Counted from the stretch's first letter, positions 34,270 through 47,054 are shown. The stretch is 64,000 nt of DNA from Antilocapra americana (GCA_007570785.1 ML664199.1:21073619-21137618), one strand, 5' to 3'. The notes: generated from the letters alone by a model not told the origin. Made by a program: numbers and translations.

Positions 34270-35205
34270 GAGATATTCAAAATCTAAACTTTAGAAATCA
34301 TAAAAATATGAGATAATTTTTTGTATTTATCAGTTGGGAAAGAATATTCTAAGGAATAAAAAAGCCTGTTTACATTATACAAAATTGAAAATTAGCTTTT
34401 TAGAAAAAGATAAATCTCACAGTATGAAAATACATATAGGATATAAACAGGCAATTCTTAGAAGATATGAGCATGGCTAATAAACATATGAAATGAAGCT
34501 GAGAATGAAAATTAAAAGTGAGATATCATTTTAAATGCAATAAATTGGTAAAATATTAAGCTATGAAAAATATTTAGCATCAATGAGTTGTGGAGAAATG
34601 GGCCCCCTTGTCATTTCTGTGGATGAGAATAGAAAACGATAGGTTTTTGGAAGGACAAATTTTCAAGATCCATGAAAATTTAAGTTAACATACCTTTGAT
34701 ACAGAAATTCCATTTCTAATCTATAGTGCAAAACAACTTCATGTAAATGAAAATACACATACATATATATGTATATGTGTTTAGTAACTCAGTTGTGTCT
34801 GACTTTTTGCGACCCCAAGGACTGTAGCCTGCCAGGATCCTCTGTCCATGGGGATTCTCCAGGCAAGAATATTAGAGTGGGATGCCAAGCCCTCCTCCAG
34901 GGGATCTTCCCTGCCTAGGGATCAAACCCAGGTCTCCCGCAGTGCAGGCAGATTCTTTACCATTTTGGTAAAACTAATAAGTTAGGAACAATAGTATAAG
35001 TACAGTAAAGGCTACAAATAAGTATAATAATTTATACTATGAAATACTATATAGCTATTACAATAAGAAAAATAGATGTGGATAAATCTAGATATAAATC
35101 AGAAAATGAAAAAGTCAATTCACAGAACAATATGTGTAGTCCAATTTTGATCATGTAAAATACAGACACAAATCAATTTGAAATGAATACATGTAGGATA
35201 TGAGG
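34270..35205 (+). mobile_element. Ancient L1 (L1M-type) 3' portion, split by a SINE
   Basis: Stations of the mammalian L1 3' region occur in order: 'aaacaggcaattcttag', 'taataaacatatgaaa', 'aattggtaaaatatt', 'gttgtggagaaatggg', 'acagaaattccatttctaa', and after the SINE 'atgaaatactatatagctat' and 'cagaacaatatgtgtag'. A Bov-tA occupies 34780-34963. No intact frame. Confidence 0.8.
34780..34963 (-). mobile_element. Bov-tA SINE nested in L1
   Basis: A minus-strand copy from 'agtaactcagttgtgtctg' to 'ggcagattctttaccatttt'; the last tRNA-head bases are missing. The left flank is an AT palindrome (acatacatatatatgtat, around 34760-34775). Confidence 0.93.
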
Positions 35206-35212
35206 CTCAAAA

Positions 35213-35410
35213 GAGTGACACAGGAAGATTCTGAACTCACCTCCTCCCATTGACACACTGAGTTTACAGCTACCTATGAAACAATTCCCTCTTTAAAAAA
35301 AACAAAACCTTAAAGGCTGGCTGAGTAATGACTCTACATTGGGCAAATGATAAGAAAACCACATGAAAAGGTGGGAGAGGCCTGGACACAATCTCACCGT
35401 AAGTGATGTG
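35213..35410 (+). mobile_element. L1M 5'-UTR-like fragment
   Basis: 'actcacctcctcccattgac', 'atgaaacaattccctct', 'ggctggctgag', 'gggcaaatgataagaaaacc' and 'ggcctggacacaatctcacc' match the 5' region of old L1s. It lies just after an L1 3' end in the same direction, so it is a separate or rearranged piece. Confidence 0.5.
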
Positions 35411-38400
35411 GTAAAGACTAAAATAAAGGTTGTAAAGACACATCTGTATTTAACAATAACTAACTCTGTGAGAACAGATACTGAAGGATAGCACAGACAT
35501 TCTTTCATAATTTTATTTGCATTGATACATCATGTACTGATTTTTAGCTATAAACATATGTTTTTTTAATTTATATTTTTGTAAAGTGACTCCCTAAAGT
35601 TACTGAAAATATTATTGACTTGAAAAATTCTACATTCAGAGATGAAAAGGTAGACAAGAATAAAAAGATGGGTCCCAGAAATGGTGGCTTTACAGATGAT
35701 AGGTTTTCTTTAAACTTTTTCATACTTTATTTTCCATATATTCTGTCATGAGTACATTATGCTCCACCCAAAGTGCGTTGAATAAAAATCTTAAAAGATT
35801 GGGACCCAGAGATGTGCACTTTACAACGCTCCTGAGATAAACCTGGTAGTCAACTGCCTTTGAGAATAACCCACAAAGGTTACATATCTCTAAACAATTT
35901 CAAGGCAACATGGACCTTAGAATTTCAATGTGCTCAGAAAGACTGATTTCACTTAGATTTTGCTTCCAGGTAAATTCTGGAGAACATAATTGTTTCCTTT
36001 ACATTTCATGAATACTGATTCAGTTGCCTTTCTACTTCCAGATTCTTCATCTACCGTGTGGTGATGCTATTCCTTTGGTGAGTTTTCCACACTTGCTGAA
36101 TGTCCTATACCTTGTGCTGCTATTTATATTAACTACATGTTTGCTGCTCTAGTTCTAAACTCAACACTTCTGACTATGTATTTGATTGCTTACAGAATAA
36201 CCAGTGGGGTGGTTTTAGAAAACCCGTGACTCGTTCTCCACCTCTTTTCTCTTACCCCTTCTTATTTTCTTTTTTGTTTGGAATATGTCACTTTCTGAGG
36301 TTACTGAGCTCATAGAAAAGAGAAGAAATTACTTTTCATATATAAGCACCCTCTTTTCCTGTATCTCTCATTGGAAAGGAAGAGCCAGATGTGTGTCTTT
36401 TTCAAAGAATGTTGAATGAATCTACATAACTTACAATCATGTCTGCCTGCCGTCATGTCTTTCTGACACGCCAGTGTGCACACCAAATGTTTGTCCACTT
36501 AGCAATGAGACATTTCTTTTTGTATTCCCAGATCTATTGAAGTTTGCTTCAGGATGCAGTTTCCTCCTGTCTCAACTATGGCATAGGGTCCGTTTTCCCT
36601 TGTTTGCTCCCTAGTTCCATTGCCTTTTATCTTTGTGTATTTCTTATCTTGGAGGTCAAATGATGACTGGACTGTTATATCCTCCAGTGGCTACTACAGA
36701 AGTACTCTTTGGAGAAAAAATAAAGTATAACTTTGTGGCTTGTCTGTATCTATCTTAAGATTGTTTTTCACATTCCAAATCTTGGAAGCTCATGAAGCTG
36801 AAGTTTCTAACCTCTTGCTTACAACATGTACCCCTGGCTAAGTTACTCTTGCTACAAGAATAGCTAACAAGAATGAGAATGATCATAAAGGGGGAGAAAG
36901 CACTTCAATAATTAGGATTCATCTACAACTTGAGCATTTTATTAATTACACATTGTAATCACATGGCTAGTCACAAAACCAATCGTGCAAGTCTGTATTT
37001 AGAGATTTGTAGACAGAAGACTTAACGTAAACATAGAAATGTTAAGCCTACTCAACTGTAACCTGCAAAGAAGATAACAAGAAGGATTCTGTTCTCTGTA
37101 TGATTTGTGAACAATGCTAAGTAAATATTCATCATTAATATATAATAACTGTTGCTTTTGGCAGTTCACTTTTCATTTAATTTGATAATGTGTCCAGTAA
37201 ATGAAGTGGTACAGGCTACAGTGTTTTACCAACACAATTGCATATTTTCAATCATTGTTAAATGAAGGCAGCTCAAGGCAAAGCTTTAACCCCCACTAGT
37301 TTTGTGTGTGATAAAAAGAGAAGGCGCTATCAATCTTTATTGTCTGTCTCGCTTACTGTAATTGCATTCAATAGTCCACTGATTCTGTTGTCTGTGCTAA
37401 TGTCAGGAACAGAGGAGAGCCAGATGCTCAGACTTGATCATATGCATCCAGTGGCCACTTTGATAAGTTGGCAGCAAGTCACTGGGTTTGATGATAAATT
37501 GTTAACGCTATAGATTATGAACAGCTGAACACTGCAAGTGTACATGGAGGAAACTTCTTACCTTGTTTTAAATCTGGCACCATGATGCTAGCTAAAGGGC
37601 ATGTCATGTATTATTCAAATGCATCTTGCACTGGAAACGTGCCAATGACTCATTGTGTCCCTATGAATAGTAAAAACAACAACAAAAACAAAAATCCACA
37701 GTGATTTGAACATGACATTAATGGTCCCAGGATTATGAAAAGCATTTTGAAATGCTGTTTAATAGTTTTGATTATCTAATTCAACAAGAAGAAAGCTTCT
37801 GAGTTTTATTCATGTTTAATCCATATTAAATCATGCTCTTCCTGGTCATTTCTGTTATATTAGCCGATAATGAGGATGTTTTCTAAAAACAAACTGGTTT
37901 TTCATTAGTTAAAACCCACGGCAGTTTGCTTGTGAAGGGACCTAAATTGGAGCTGGGGGCAAGCAGTGTATTGAAATTTTTGCCAAGATTTTGTTTCACA
38001 GAGATGCTGCTACCTCTGAGAAATGTGATACAGGCCATTTATGCAGAATATATAATAGATCTTGTTTCTCTTGAGCCCAAATGACAGTTCTAAAAGTTTG
38101 GGTCATGGTTCTTAAGTCATTGGATACTTATTAAAGTTTTAAAAAGCTGAGATGACTGGGAACCATACAGAAGTATTATACTGGAGAATGCTGAGCTGTG
38201 GACCACATTTTAATGGAAACTTCTAAGTACAACCAGATGAAGAATATTTCTTTATTTTTGGCGGAGTTGCTCTTGAAGTCTTTGATCTTATATGGTTCAT
38301 TTTTCCCTAAAATAAACACATTTAAGAAATGCTGTTGGATTTAAGGAATGGGACCAAAAAGGTCTCTAGGCTAATTGGTATGCTTCCTTTTATTAGATAT

Positions 38401-38902
38401 TGGAAAGCTTGTAATCTAAGGTGTCTTCCTTTTTGCTTGTGCTGCCAGGAAACTCAAAAACTCAATTATAGTCACCTTTTTAGCTGAGTTTTCAGCCGTG
38501 AAGATCTGTGACTATCTCCTTAATTCTTTTCTTGTTACTTTTACCTTGGTTTTCATGTCTGTCTCTAATGGCAGGATGAGTATGGATAGAAGAGACAAGA
38601 AAGGAGGGAGCAAACTTTAATAAGAGGTTTAAAGGAGTCCAGAGGTATATAACTGTGTCATCAGTATAAGGACCAAAGTTTCTAGGAATCACCTGTGTAG
38701 AATTCTAGCTGATACTGGGAAAGTCACTTCTACCTGTATTATGGTCAAAATTCCTAATCTTAAAAAAAAAAAAGTGGATATAATAAAAGCATTTAATTCA
38801 TAAGATCTGGTGAGGGTTAAATTAATATAAAGCAAGCATTTCATTAACAGCAACTATTATGGTGATAGTCTTTATGTGAACTCTAGAAGGTAAATATAGT
38901 CC
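35411..38902. other. Repeat-poor block
   Basis: About 3.5 kb with no identified repeats except a short A tract near 38762. Frames of 62-83 codons (for example 37262-37513) have no motif. Candidate for conserved non-coding DNA. Confidence 0.5.
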
Positions 38903-39035
38903 TTTGCTCTTCAGTCACTAAGTCATGTCTGACTCTTCGCAACCCCATGGATTTCAGCACACCAGGCTTCCCTGCCCTCCACTATCTTCCAGAGTTTGCT
39001 CAAATTCTATGCACTGAGTCAGTGATGCTATCTAA
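38903..39035 (-). mobile_element. Bov-A / BovB 3'-end fragment
   Basis: Minus-strand BovB-type 3' sequence: 'cactaagtcatgtctgactc', 'cagcacaccaggcttccctg', 'gagtttgctcaaattct', 'gagtcagtgatgctatc'. Truncated after that. Confidence 0.88.
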
Positions 39036-39559
39036 TATAACCCAAATAGAGTTTATTTTTGATGGCATCTGAAATTGAGTTCAAGCCTTAAGGTACTCTT
39101 CCTCATGATTTGGTATACTACATATTAAATCCTGCCTTAAGCAAGCTAATGTATGAGAATCTTGGTTTACTCATTTGATTAAGAGATGTACTCTTCATTC
39201 ATAAAAGATGTTTATCTTTGTAAAATTATTTTAGTGTTCTTTGAGGTATCAAGCTTTTATGTAAGAATAAGTTATTTAAATTTATACGAGTTTGCAAGAA
39301 CATATTATTAGTCTAAAGTAAGATACTGCTCCCCTTAAATCATCACTTGAGAAAGAGTTCCACCCACATGAACCTTCTCCTTCCTTGTGTATCTCTAGGA
39401 TTATCACTCATCTTTGGCTGATCGCTCCTCTTAGTTTGCTCCAGTCACTGGGACTACTTCTTCCTGGGCTTCCCTCCTTCAGCTCTCTCCTGCTGAGTCC
39501 TATTTGTCAGCGCATGGGCTTCCAGCTCCCTGCTTGCTCCACCTATACTCCCTTGTGGA
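39036..39559. other. Single-copy stretch
   Basis: Nothing recognisable until L2 sequence begins near 39560. The 69-codon frame at 39385 has no support. Confidence 0.4.
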
Positions 39560-39695
39560 TTCATTCAGTCCAGAAGCTCTACAGTCCATTCTAGACACTG
39601 TTGGCTCCTGACATCTCATCTCCATTGTGACTCCTTTCCTGGCCCTTCAGCTCACTTATCCAACTACCTATTTGACAGCTTACCTTCCATGTAAG

Positions 39696-40249
39696 GTCAG
39701 TTCAGTTCAGTCACTCACTTGCTTCCCACTCTTTGTGACCCCATGGACTGCAGCACGTCAGGCTTCCCTGTCCATCACCAACTCCCAGAGCTTACTCAAA
39801 CTCATCTCCATCAAGTCGATGCTGCCATCCAACCATCTCATCCTCTGTCATCCCCATCTCCTCCCACCTTCAATCTTTCCCAGCATCAGGGTCTTTTCCG
39901 ATGAGTCAGTTCTTTGCATCAGGTTGCCGAAGGATTGGAGTTTCAGCTTCAGCATCAGTCCTTCCAATGAATATTCAGGACTGATTTCCTTTAGGATTGA
40001 CTGGTTGGATCTTCTTGCAGTCCAAGAGTCTTCTCCAACACCACAGTTCAAAAGCATCAATTCTTTGTCACTCAACTTTCTTTATAGTCCAACTCTCACA
40101 TCCATACATGACTACTGGAAAAACCATAGCTTTCACTAGATGGACCTTTGTTGGTCAAGTAATGTTTCTGCTTTTTAATATGCTGTCTAGGTTGGTCATA
40201 GCTTTTCTTCCAAGGAGCAAATGTCTTTTAATTTCATGGCTTGTTTAAT
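39696..40249 (-). mobile_element. BovB LINE 3' fragment in L2
   Basis: Minus-strand BovB from its 3' end (gtcagttcagttcagtcac) to 'tttaatttcatggct'. Degenerate duplicated target around 'ttccatgtaa' (39685-39694) and 'tttcatgtgaa' (40250-40260). Remnants of the C-terminal frame ('[19 protein letters not shown]') are visible on the minus strand, with stops and frameshifts. Confidence 0.92.
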
Positions 40250-40606
40250 TTTCATGTGAACAAGTATCCAAAACCTAGCTTGATCTTTTTTGCCCCTGAG
40301 GCCATCTTATTCTCCAGTCATTCCTATTTCAGTAAGTATCACCACCATTTGAAATTGCTTAAGCCAAAACTTAGTTATCATCCTAGCTTCCTCTCTTTCT
40401 TCTCCCATTACAGTCAACCAGGAAGTCCTGCTGGGTGTGTCTGTGGAACATACCTGATTCCTTCCCCACCTTAGCCTCTAAGCCTAAGCCAGCTACCACC
40501 CCACTTATCCCACTGCAGAAACCCTCTGGTCTCACTGCTTCTTTTTTTCTCCACTGATTGTCATTATCTAATTACTTTATTATTTGCTGATTTTCTGTAT
40601 TCCACT

Positions 40607-41045
40607 CAGTTCAGTTCAGTTCAGTCGCTCAGTCGTGTCCGACTCTTTGTGACCCCATGAACCGCAGCATGCTAAGCCTCCCTGTCTATCACCAACTCCT
40701 GGAGTCCACCCAAACCCATGTCCATCGAGTCGGTGATGCCATCCAATCATCCTCTGTCTTCCCCTTCTCCTCCTGCCCTGAATCCTTCCCAGCGTCAGGG
40801 TCTTTTCCAATGAGTCAACTTTTCGCATGAGGTGGCCAAAGTATTGGAGTTTCAGCTTCAACATCAGTCCTTGCAATGAACACCCAGGTCTGATCTCCTT
40901 TAGGATGGGCTGGTTGGATCTCCTTGCAGTTCAAGGGACTCTCAAGAGTCTTGTCCAACACCACAGTTCAAAAGCATCGATTCTTTGGCACTCAGCCTTT
41001 TTCACTGTCCAACTCTCACAACCATACATGACTACTGGAAAAACT
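40607..41045 (-). mobile_element. BovB LINE 3' fragment, low divergence
   Basis: Minus-strand BovB with a clear repeated 3' tail (three to four CAGTT units at 40606-40625) and closely consensus-like 3' UTR. It stops 5' at 'catgactactggaaaaac'. Its frame is broken by indels; an 86-codon piece (40616-40876) remains. Same orientation as the BovB 360 bp to its left. Confidence 0.93.
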
Positions 41046-41107
41046 ACTAATGTGTAAACCTCATGAGAACACAAATATTCTTATCTCATTTATCCTTGAG
41101 CATTGTG

Positions 41108-41340
41108 TTCAGCATGGTGGTTCAGACTGTAGGCTCTGGGATCAGATTCACTAGGTTTGGATCCTGCCATTGATACCACCGATCTGGGATTTCAGAATTT
41201 CTTCATCCTGTGTGGCTCAGTTTTTCCAGGTGAAAATGGAGACTGTGTTAATGTCAGCTCAGACTATGTTGTGGGGAATAAAGGATACCATACATGTGAC
41301 ATATTGATGACAGTTCTGACACTCTATTTTCCTACTCAGA
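41108..41340 (+). mobile_element. MIR SINE
   Basis: 'gtggttcagactgtaggctc', 'ctaggtttggatcctgccat', 'gtgtggctcagtttttcc' and 'gtgaaaatggagactgtg' follow the MIR consensus across most of its length. Confidence 0.72.
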
Positions 41341-41769
41341 ATAATACTTCTATACTGTTGATACTTAATAAGTATGTGAATAACATAGGAAAATATACAC
41401 ACTGATATTCTAATATTTAATTGATGAATGTTTTGAATATTATCTCCTTTACTATTAATTTATGAAAAGATCTTATAACAATATTTTTGACCTCAAAGAG
41501 TATTTAAAATATTTGTTAATGTTTAACCCAATAACCTATGATTAACAATTATGTTGTCATTTAAATTTCTAAAGTTGATATATTAAATCTCTATATACTA
41601 TTCAGTAATTTTGGGAAATAAAGTTACTCATAATAAATGAAATCACTTAGCTTTTTGATTTTTAGAATTTTGGAGATTGATGACTACTCTCTTTTCATAT
41701 GTGTTACTTTTTTTGGAAAATTAGAAAATATAGCTGAACCAAATGAAAAAATATAAAAATAATTTATAA
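41341..41769. other. AT-rich stretch
   Basis: Probably old L1-derived but not assignable by eye. Confidence 0.35.
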
Positions 41770-42441
41770 TTCCTTATTTTTTATGTTTATTTGCACTTCC
41801 AGATTTCTCTGTATACTGTCTTTGTATTATGTTTGATGCTAGCTGTTGGAAAATAATTAATCTGAGGAGTAATCCTAGGGGAATCACTTGTATTGCTATT
41901 ATTAATTGCATTGCTTTTTTGAAATTAATTTTATTGCTGTTTGCTGTATGTACATAGAACAATTACTTTTTAAACTATATCCTAAGACCTTGTTAAACCT
42001 ACTTAGTAGCTGTATTATAGAATTTTCTATGTGTACAATTATGTTACCTAGATAAAGACCATTTTACCTAGCTCATTCCATTTTATGCTTTTTATTTCTT
42101 TATTTTGTCTTATTACACTATATAGATCCTCAAGTAAAATGCAGTAGTGAGATAAGAAACCATTGTCTTTTGTTCCAGCCTTAGAAAATGTTCAGTACTT
42201 CTTATAAAATGTGATCCTAGTTGTGAGTTTTTAGCTTTACCCAGTCTCAGATTGAGATAGTTCCCTTTCCTCCATAGTTTCCTGAGAGTTTTTGTTGTGT
42301 ACAGATGTTACATTTTGTTAATTTTTTCTTCCTACATCTATTGGATGATGGTATGTTTTTTCTTTCTTGTTCTGTTAAAATGATGAATGTTATTGACTTA
42401 TTTTCAAACTTGAAACTAGCCTTCAATGTGTTACTTATGTG

Positions 42442-42639
42442 CATGTGTGCTTAATCATGTCCAAATCTTTGTGGCTCCATACTCTATAGCCAGCCAGGCT
42501 CTTCTGTCCATGGGATTTTCCCGGCAAGAACCCTGGAGTGTGTTTCCACTTCCTTCTCCAAGGATCTTTCTGATCCAAGGATTAAACTCATGTTTCTTGC
42601 TTCTCCTGCATTGACAGGAAGACTCTACCACTGCGCCAC
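42442..42639 (-). mobile_element. Bov-tA SINE nested in L1
   Basis: A minus-strand copy from 'catgtgtgcttaatcatgtcc' to 'actgcgccac'. Candidate 8-bp duplication with one mismatch: cttatgtg at 42434-42441 and cttatgag at 42640-42647. Confidence 0.9.
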
Positions 42640-43119
42640 CTTATGAGATATTATCATAACCACTTGATTATGATATATCTTTTTAATATATTTGTTGGAT
42701 ACAATTTGCTAAGGTATTGTAATGGATTCTTGTGTGTTTCTTCATGATAAGTATCAGTCTGGAGTGTTTTTGCTTTTTTCCTGAGAATATCCTTTTCAGG
42801 TTTTGATATCAAAATTCTGTTGGTTCATAAAATGAGTTAGAAGATCTCTTCCCTTATTTATAAAAAGAATTTATATAAGATAGTTACAATTTCCTATAAA
42901 AATATTTGGCATCATTCACCATTTAAACCAGCTGGATTTGGAGTTCTCTTTGTTGGAAAGGTTTCAGTAAAAATATTAATTTATTTAGTTACTATGGGGC
43001 TATGCAGATTTTATTTCTTTTGTGTTACTTTTGGCAAATTGTGTTTTATAAGAAACTTAACCATTTTATATAAGTTCTTGAATTTATAAGCATATATTTA
43101 TACATAATATTTCCTTCCA

Positions 43120-44550
43120 TTCAGTTCAGTTCATTTGCTCAGTTGTGTCCAACTCTTTGTGACCACATGGACCGCAGCACACCAGGCCTCCCTGTCCATC
43201 ACCAACTCCCTGAGTCCATCCAAACCCATGTCCATCGAGTCCGTGATGCCATCCAACTGTCTCATCCTCTGTCGTCTCCTTTTCCTCCTGCCCCCAATCT
43301 TTCCCAGCATCAGGGTCTTTTCAAATGAATCAGCTCTTTGCATCAAGTGGCCAAAGGATTGGAGTTTCAGCTTCAACATCTGTCCTTCCAATGAACACTC
43401 AGGACTGATCTCCTTTAGGATGGACTGGTTGGATCTTCTTTCAGTCCAAGGGACTCTCAAGAGTCTTCTCCAACACCACAGTTCAAAAGCATCAGTTCTT
43501 CGGTGCTCAGCTTTCTTTATAGTCCAACTCTCACATCCATACACGACCACTGGAAAACCATAGCCTTGACTTTTGTTGGCAAAGTAACATCTCTGCTTTT
43601 TAATATGCTGTCTTGGTTGGTCATAACTTTCCTTCCAAGGAGTAAGCGTCTTTTAATTTCATAGCTGCAATCACCATCTGCAGTGATTTTGGAGCCCAGA
43701 AAAATAAAGATGGCCACTCTTTCCACCGTTTCCCCATCTATTTGCCATGAAGTGATGGGACCAGATGCCATGATCTTAGTTTTCTGAATTTTGAGCCTTA
43801 AGCCAACTTTTTCACTCTCCTTTTTCACTTTCATCAAGAGGCTCTTTCGTTTTTCACTTTCTGCCATAAGGCTCGTGTTATCTGCATATCTGAAGTTATT
43901 GATATTTCTCCTGGCAGTCTTGATTCCAGCTTGTGCTTCATCCAGCCCAACGTTTTTTTGTGATGTACTCTACAGGGTAACAACATACAACCTCAACGTA
44001 CTCCTTTTCCTATTTGGAACCAGTCTGTTGTTCCATGTCCAGTTCTAACTGTTGCTTCCTGACCTGCATACAGATTTCTCAAGAGATAGGTCAAGTGGTC
44101 TGGTACTCCCATCTCTTTCAGAATTTTCCACAGTTTATTGTGATCCACACAGTCAAAAGCTTTGGCATATTCAGTGAAGCAGAATAGATATATATTGTTT
44201 GGAACTCTCTTGCTTTTTTGATGATCCAGCAGATGTTGACAATTTGATCTCTGGCTCTTCTGCCTTTTCTAAGTCCAACTTGAACATCTGGAAGTTCATG
44301 ATTCATGTATTGCTGAAGCCTGGCTTGGAGAATTTTGAGCATTACTTTACTAGCGTGTGAGATGAGTGCAATTGTGCGGTAGTTTGAGCATTCTTGGCAT
44401 GGCCTTTCTTTGAGATTAGAATGAAAACTGACCTTTTCCAGTCCTGTGGCCACTGCTGAGTTTTCCAAATTTGCTGACATATTGAGTGCAGCACTTCCAC
44501 AGCATCATCTTTTAGGATTTTAAATAGCTCCACTGGAATTCCATCACCTC
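43120..44550 (-). mobile_element. BovB LINE, 1.43-kb 5'-truncated copy nested in L1
   Basis: Minus-strand, colinear from the 3' end (ttcagttcagttcatttgc) to 'ccactggaattccatcacctcc'. It has no inversion, in contrast to the copy at 19.0-20.8 kb. It covers the whole reverse-transcriptase core and 3' region. Confidence 0.95.
43131..44533 (-). pseudogene. BovB reverse-transcriptase remnant
   Basis: The C-terminal 139 codons are open ('[20 protein letters not shown]' to the natural end 'TKSWTQLSK'). Upstream the frame is broken: '[12 protein letters not shown]' and '[20 protein letters not shown]' lie in different frames. The motif A region reads 'EYAKAFDCVDH' in one phase, with Glu at the usual catalytic Asp. 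Inactive. Confidence 0.85.
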
Positions 44551-44925
44551 CTTAATAAACATCTATTATCTATAGAATCTATAGAGATATTCCCACTTTC
44601 ACTTCTGACATTTGTATTTTGTATTTTTTCTTGACCAGTTTTGATAAGTTTATCAATTTTATTAATCTTTTAAAAATTAAACTTGGCTTTGTCACTTTTT
44701 TTCTGATACTTATTACTTTTCTATTTTATTAATTATCTCCTTCCTCTTTTTAAATTTTCTTCTTTCTACTTGGGTTTAATTTAATTCTCTTCTTTTTCTA
44801 ACATGACTGAGCAGCTAAGCACAAGCATAGCAAGATGGAAACTTAGATCACTAAGTTTATAACTATTTTTGTGCCTTTCTAAATACTTTTAATTTATTTT
44901 TAAGCACTGCCTAAACCATATCCTA

Positions 44926-45138
44926 GGGACTTCTCTGGTTGCTCAGATCGTAAGGAGTCTGCCTGCATTGCAGGAGATCTGAGTTCGATTCATGGGTTGT
45001 GAAGATCTGGAGAAATAAATGGTAACCTGCTCCAGTATTCTTGCCTAAAAAATCCCATGGTCAGAGGAGAGTGTCAGGCTACAGTCCATGGGGGTCACAA
45101 AGGATTGGACACGACTAAGTGACTTCACTTTCAGTTTC
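44926..45138 (+). mobile_element. Bov-tA SINE nested in L1
   Basis: A plus-strand copy with head 'gggacttctctggttgctcag', B-box-like 'gagttcgattcatgg' and tail 'gactaagtgacttcactttc'. Several small indels in the middle. Confidence 0.93.
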
Positions 45139-45938
45139 AAGCAATGTACTACAACTATTGATATGTTGGATTGTCATTAGTATTCAATTTGAACATTTTC
45201 TAATTTCTTTTGGTGATTTTTTCTTTGAACCACAGGTCAAATCAGTGTATTATTTAATTTTTAAATATATAGCCATTTTTTGGCTAGTTTATTTTGACTG
45301 ATTCCAGGTTTTAATCCCAATGTCAGAAAAACTGCTCTGTAAGATTTCAATACTTTAAAATTTATTTGGATTTATTTATGGCCCGCTGTATATATGAAAA
45401 GAACGATAGTCTACAAATGTTAATTGCATCAACTATAGAAGACATAAATTATATATCCTTAAAGAATTTTGTCTACTTGCTCTATCAGTTATTGAAAGAG
45501 AAGTCAAAATCTACAATTTAAGACCATGTATTTTTCTCTTTGTTTTTGTCAGGGTTTGTTTTTGGCATGTCAAAGCTCTGTTTATTAGGTACATACAATT
45601 TGTCATGTCATGACTTCTTGATAAATTGATCTTTGGTTTATTATGTAGTGTCCCGTTTTATTTCTGGTAATACTTTTTGAATTGAAGTCTTACCTTACCT
45701 CGTATTGTTGTAGCTACAGCCTTTCTTCTGAAGGTTAGGGCCCTTTCTCCTCTTTCTGTCACTGTGTGTTACAAACCAAAGCCCGGTATTTCCAAGAAAG
45801 AGCTCTGGGCTGACCTCCATATAACCCTTCCCAGGGTTGGGCATGAGTGTTCTGTTCTAGTTTTTAGGTTTTTATCCAGTTCTGGAACTGCATACTTAGT
45901 TAACTTTTTTGCTCAATTATGTATTAAAAGGATGTTTC

Positions 45939-46065
45939 GGGAATCCACTGGCGATCTAGTGGTTAGGACTCTGCACTTCCACTGCAGAGGCGGGGGGCCT
46001 GGGTTCAGTCCCTGGTCAGGCAGCTATAAGATCCTACCTGTAATGGCACAGCTGAAAAAAAAAAA
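45939..46065 (+). mobile_element. CHR-type artiodactyl SINE
   Basis: 'ggaatccactggcgatctag', 'aggactctgcacttccactg', B-box 'gggttcagtccctgg' and an A-rich tail (46054-46065). It is an older tRNA-derived SINE than Bov-tA and lacks the BovB-derived tail. Flanks aaggatgttt and aagattgttt may be a degenerate duplication. The 114-codon frame across it is not a gene. Confidence 0.82.
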
Positions 46066-47054
46066 GATTGTTTGTTGTGTTTCATACAGCATTTCTAGAC
46101 ATTTGTAGCAGAAAGAGCTTATCTTGTCTGCTATTTTGACGAAATTAGGAGGTTCATTGCACCTTTAATTGCACAATTACTTTTTTTAATGTTTGAATTT
46201 ACTTTTTAGTTCTTTAAAAATAAATGTAAAGAACAGTAAGAACTATAGCTGTTATTTGGATATTGAGGTTTCTGATAATGAAGATTGTAATGGAAGCTCA
46301 TGAAGTATTTTCACTATTTCAAAGTTCCTGGTATTATTTATTTTGTATGACAAAATTAGACAAAAATGATTGCATGTTAACTAGCCTATCTTGTCTCTTG
46401 TTTTTCACTAAGATCATATTATCTCAGTATTATAACAATGGTTATATAGTGTTGGTCAGAAACTCTAGCTCTTGACATTTGAGACTGAGACATTTTCATT
46501 ACACCAGATACTGATGCAAGTATTTCAGATATTCTCAATATTCATAGAGGTGAGAATTTAGCACAATCCCTTTCTCAACATTTCTCACATTTTCTCCATA
46601 CTTTCCATTCAGTAATTTACCACAATAATTTGTAATTTTTGCTTTTAATATTACTAACTTCTTATTTATACTGTATTTTGTTCTGCTGCCCTCTCCATAC
46701 ACTTTCATGCTAAAAATCCGTATTTTATAAAACATAAACACACAACCACTGGGAAAAGTGAAATAAAAGTAGTCTTTGATTATGTGAATATTTTGATCCT
46801 ATTGCTTTCTAGATCTAAGATGTGTTTATTGCCAAAATTCACTTGGGAATGTGAATCTTCATCCTTCCATTCTAGACTTTAATAAGTTTATATTTGGTAA
46901 TTGTGCAGTGTGTCAGAGATGAAATTCTAATAGTCACAGCTATGAAGCATGGATAGGGAGTGTTTATATTTTATAAGATTTTGTTCTAGAACCAGAAGGC
47001 AAAATAATGAGTATCTTTCTGTAAAATGAGCCTTAATCTAAGCATTTGGATTTG
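46066..47054. other. Single-copy AT-rich stretch
   Basis: Nothing recognisable; frames of 68-70 codons lack motifs. Confidence 0.45.

Larger units (their letters stand above)
39560..41107 (+). mobile_element. L2 LINE 3' region, interrupted twice by BovB
   Basis: Three pieces follow the L2 order: 39560-39695 ('ctagacactgttggctcctg', 'gacatctca'), 40250-40606 ('gccaaaacttagttatcatc', 'caaccaggaagtcctgctgg') and 41046-41107 ('taaacctcatgagaacac'). Part of L2 between the second and third pieces is missing. No coding frame survives. Confidence 0.72.
41770..45730 (-). mobile_element. Ancient L1 ORF2 region, antisense, split by three younger insertions
   Basis: Antisense L1 ORF2 stations occur in the right order: 'tttgatgctagctgttgg', 'gagagtttttgttgtg', 'ctattggatgatggtatg', 'aatgttattgactta', 'tggttcataaaatgagtta', 'accagctggatttggag', 'tttatcaattttattaatc', 'attgaaagagaagtc' and 'atttgtcatgtcatgactt'. 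Native pieces are 41770-42433, 42648-43119, 44551-44925 and 45139-45730. All coding capacity is lost. Confidence 0.75.

Noticed and set aside
45764..46108. 114-codon frame
   Set aside because: Spans a CHR-type SINE and its A tail.
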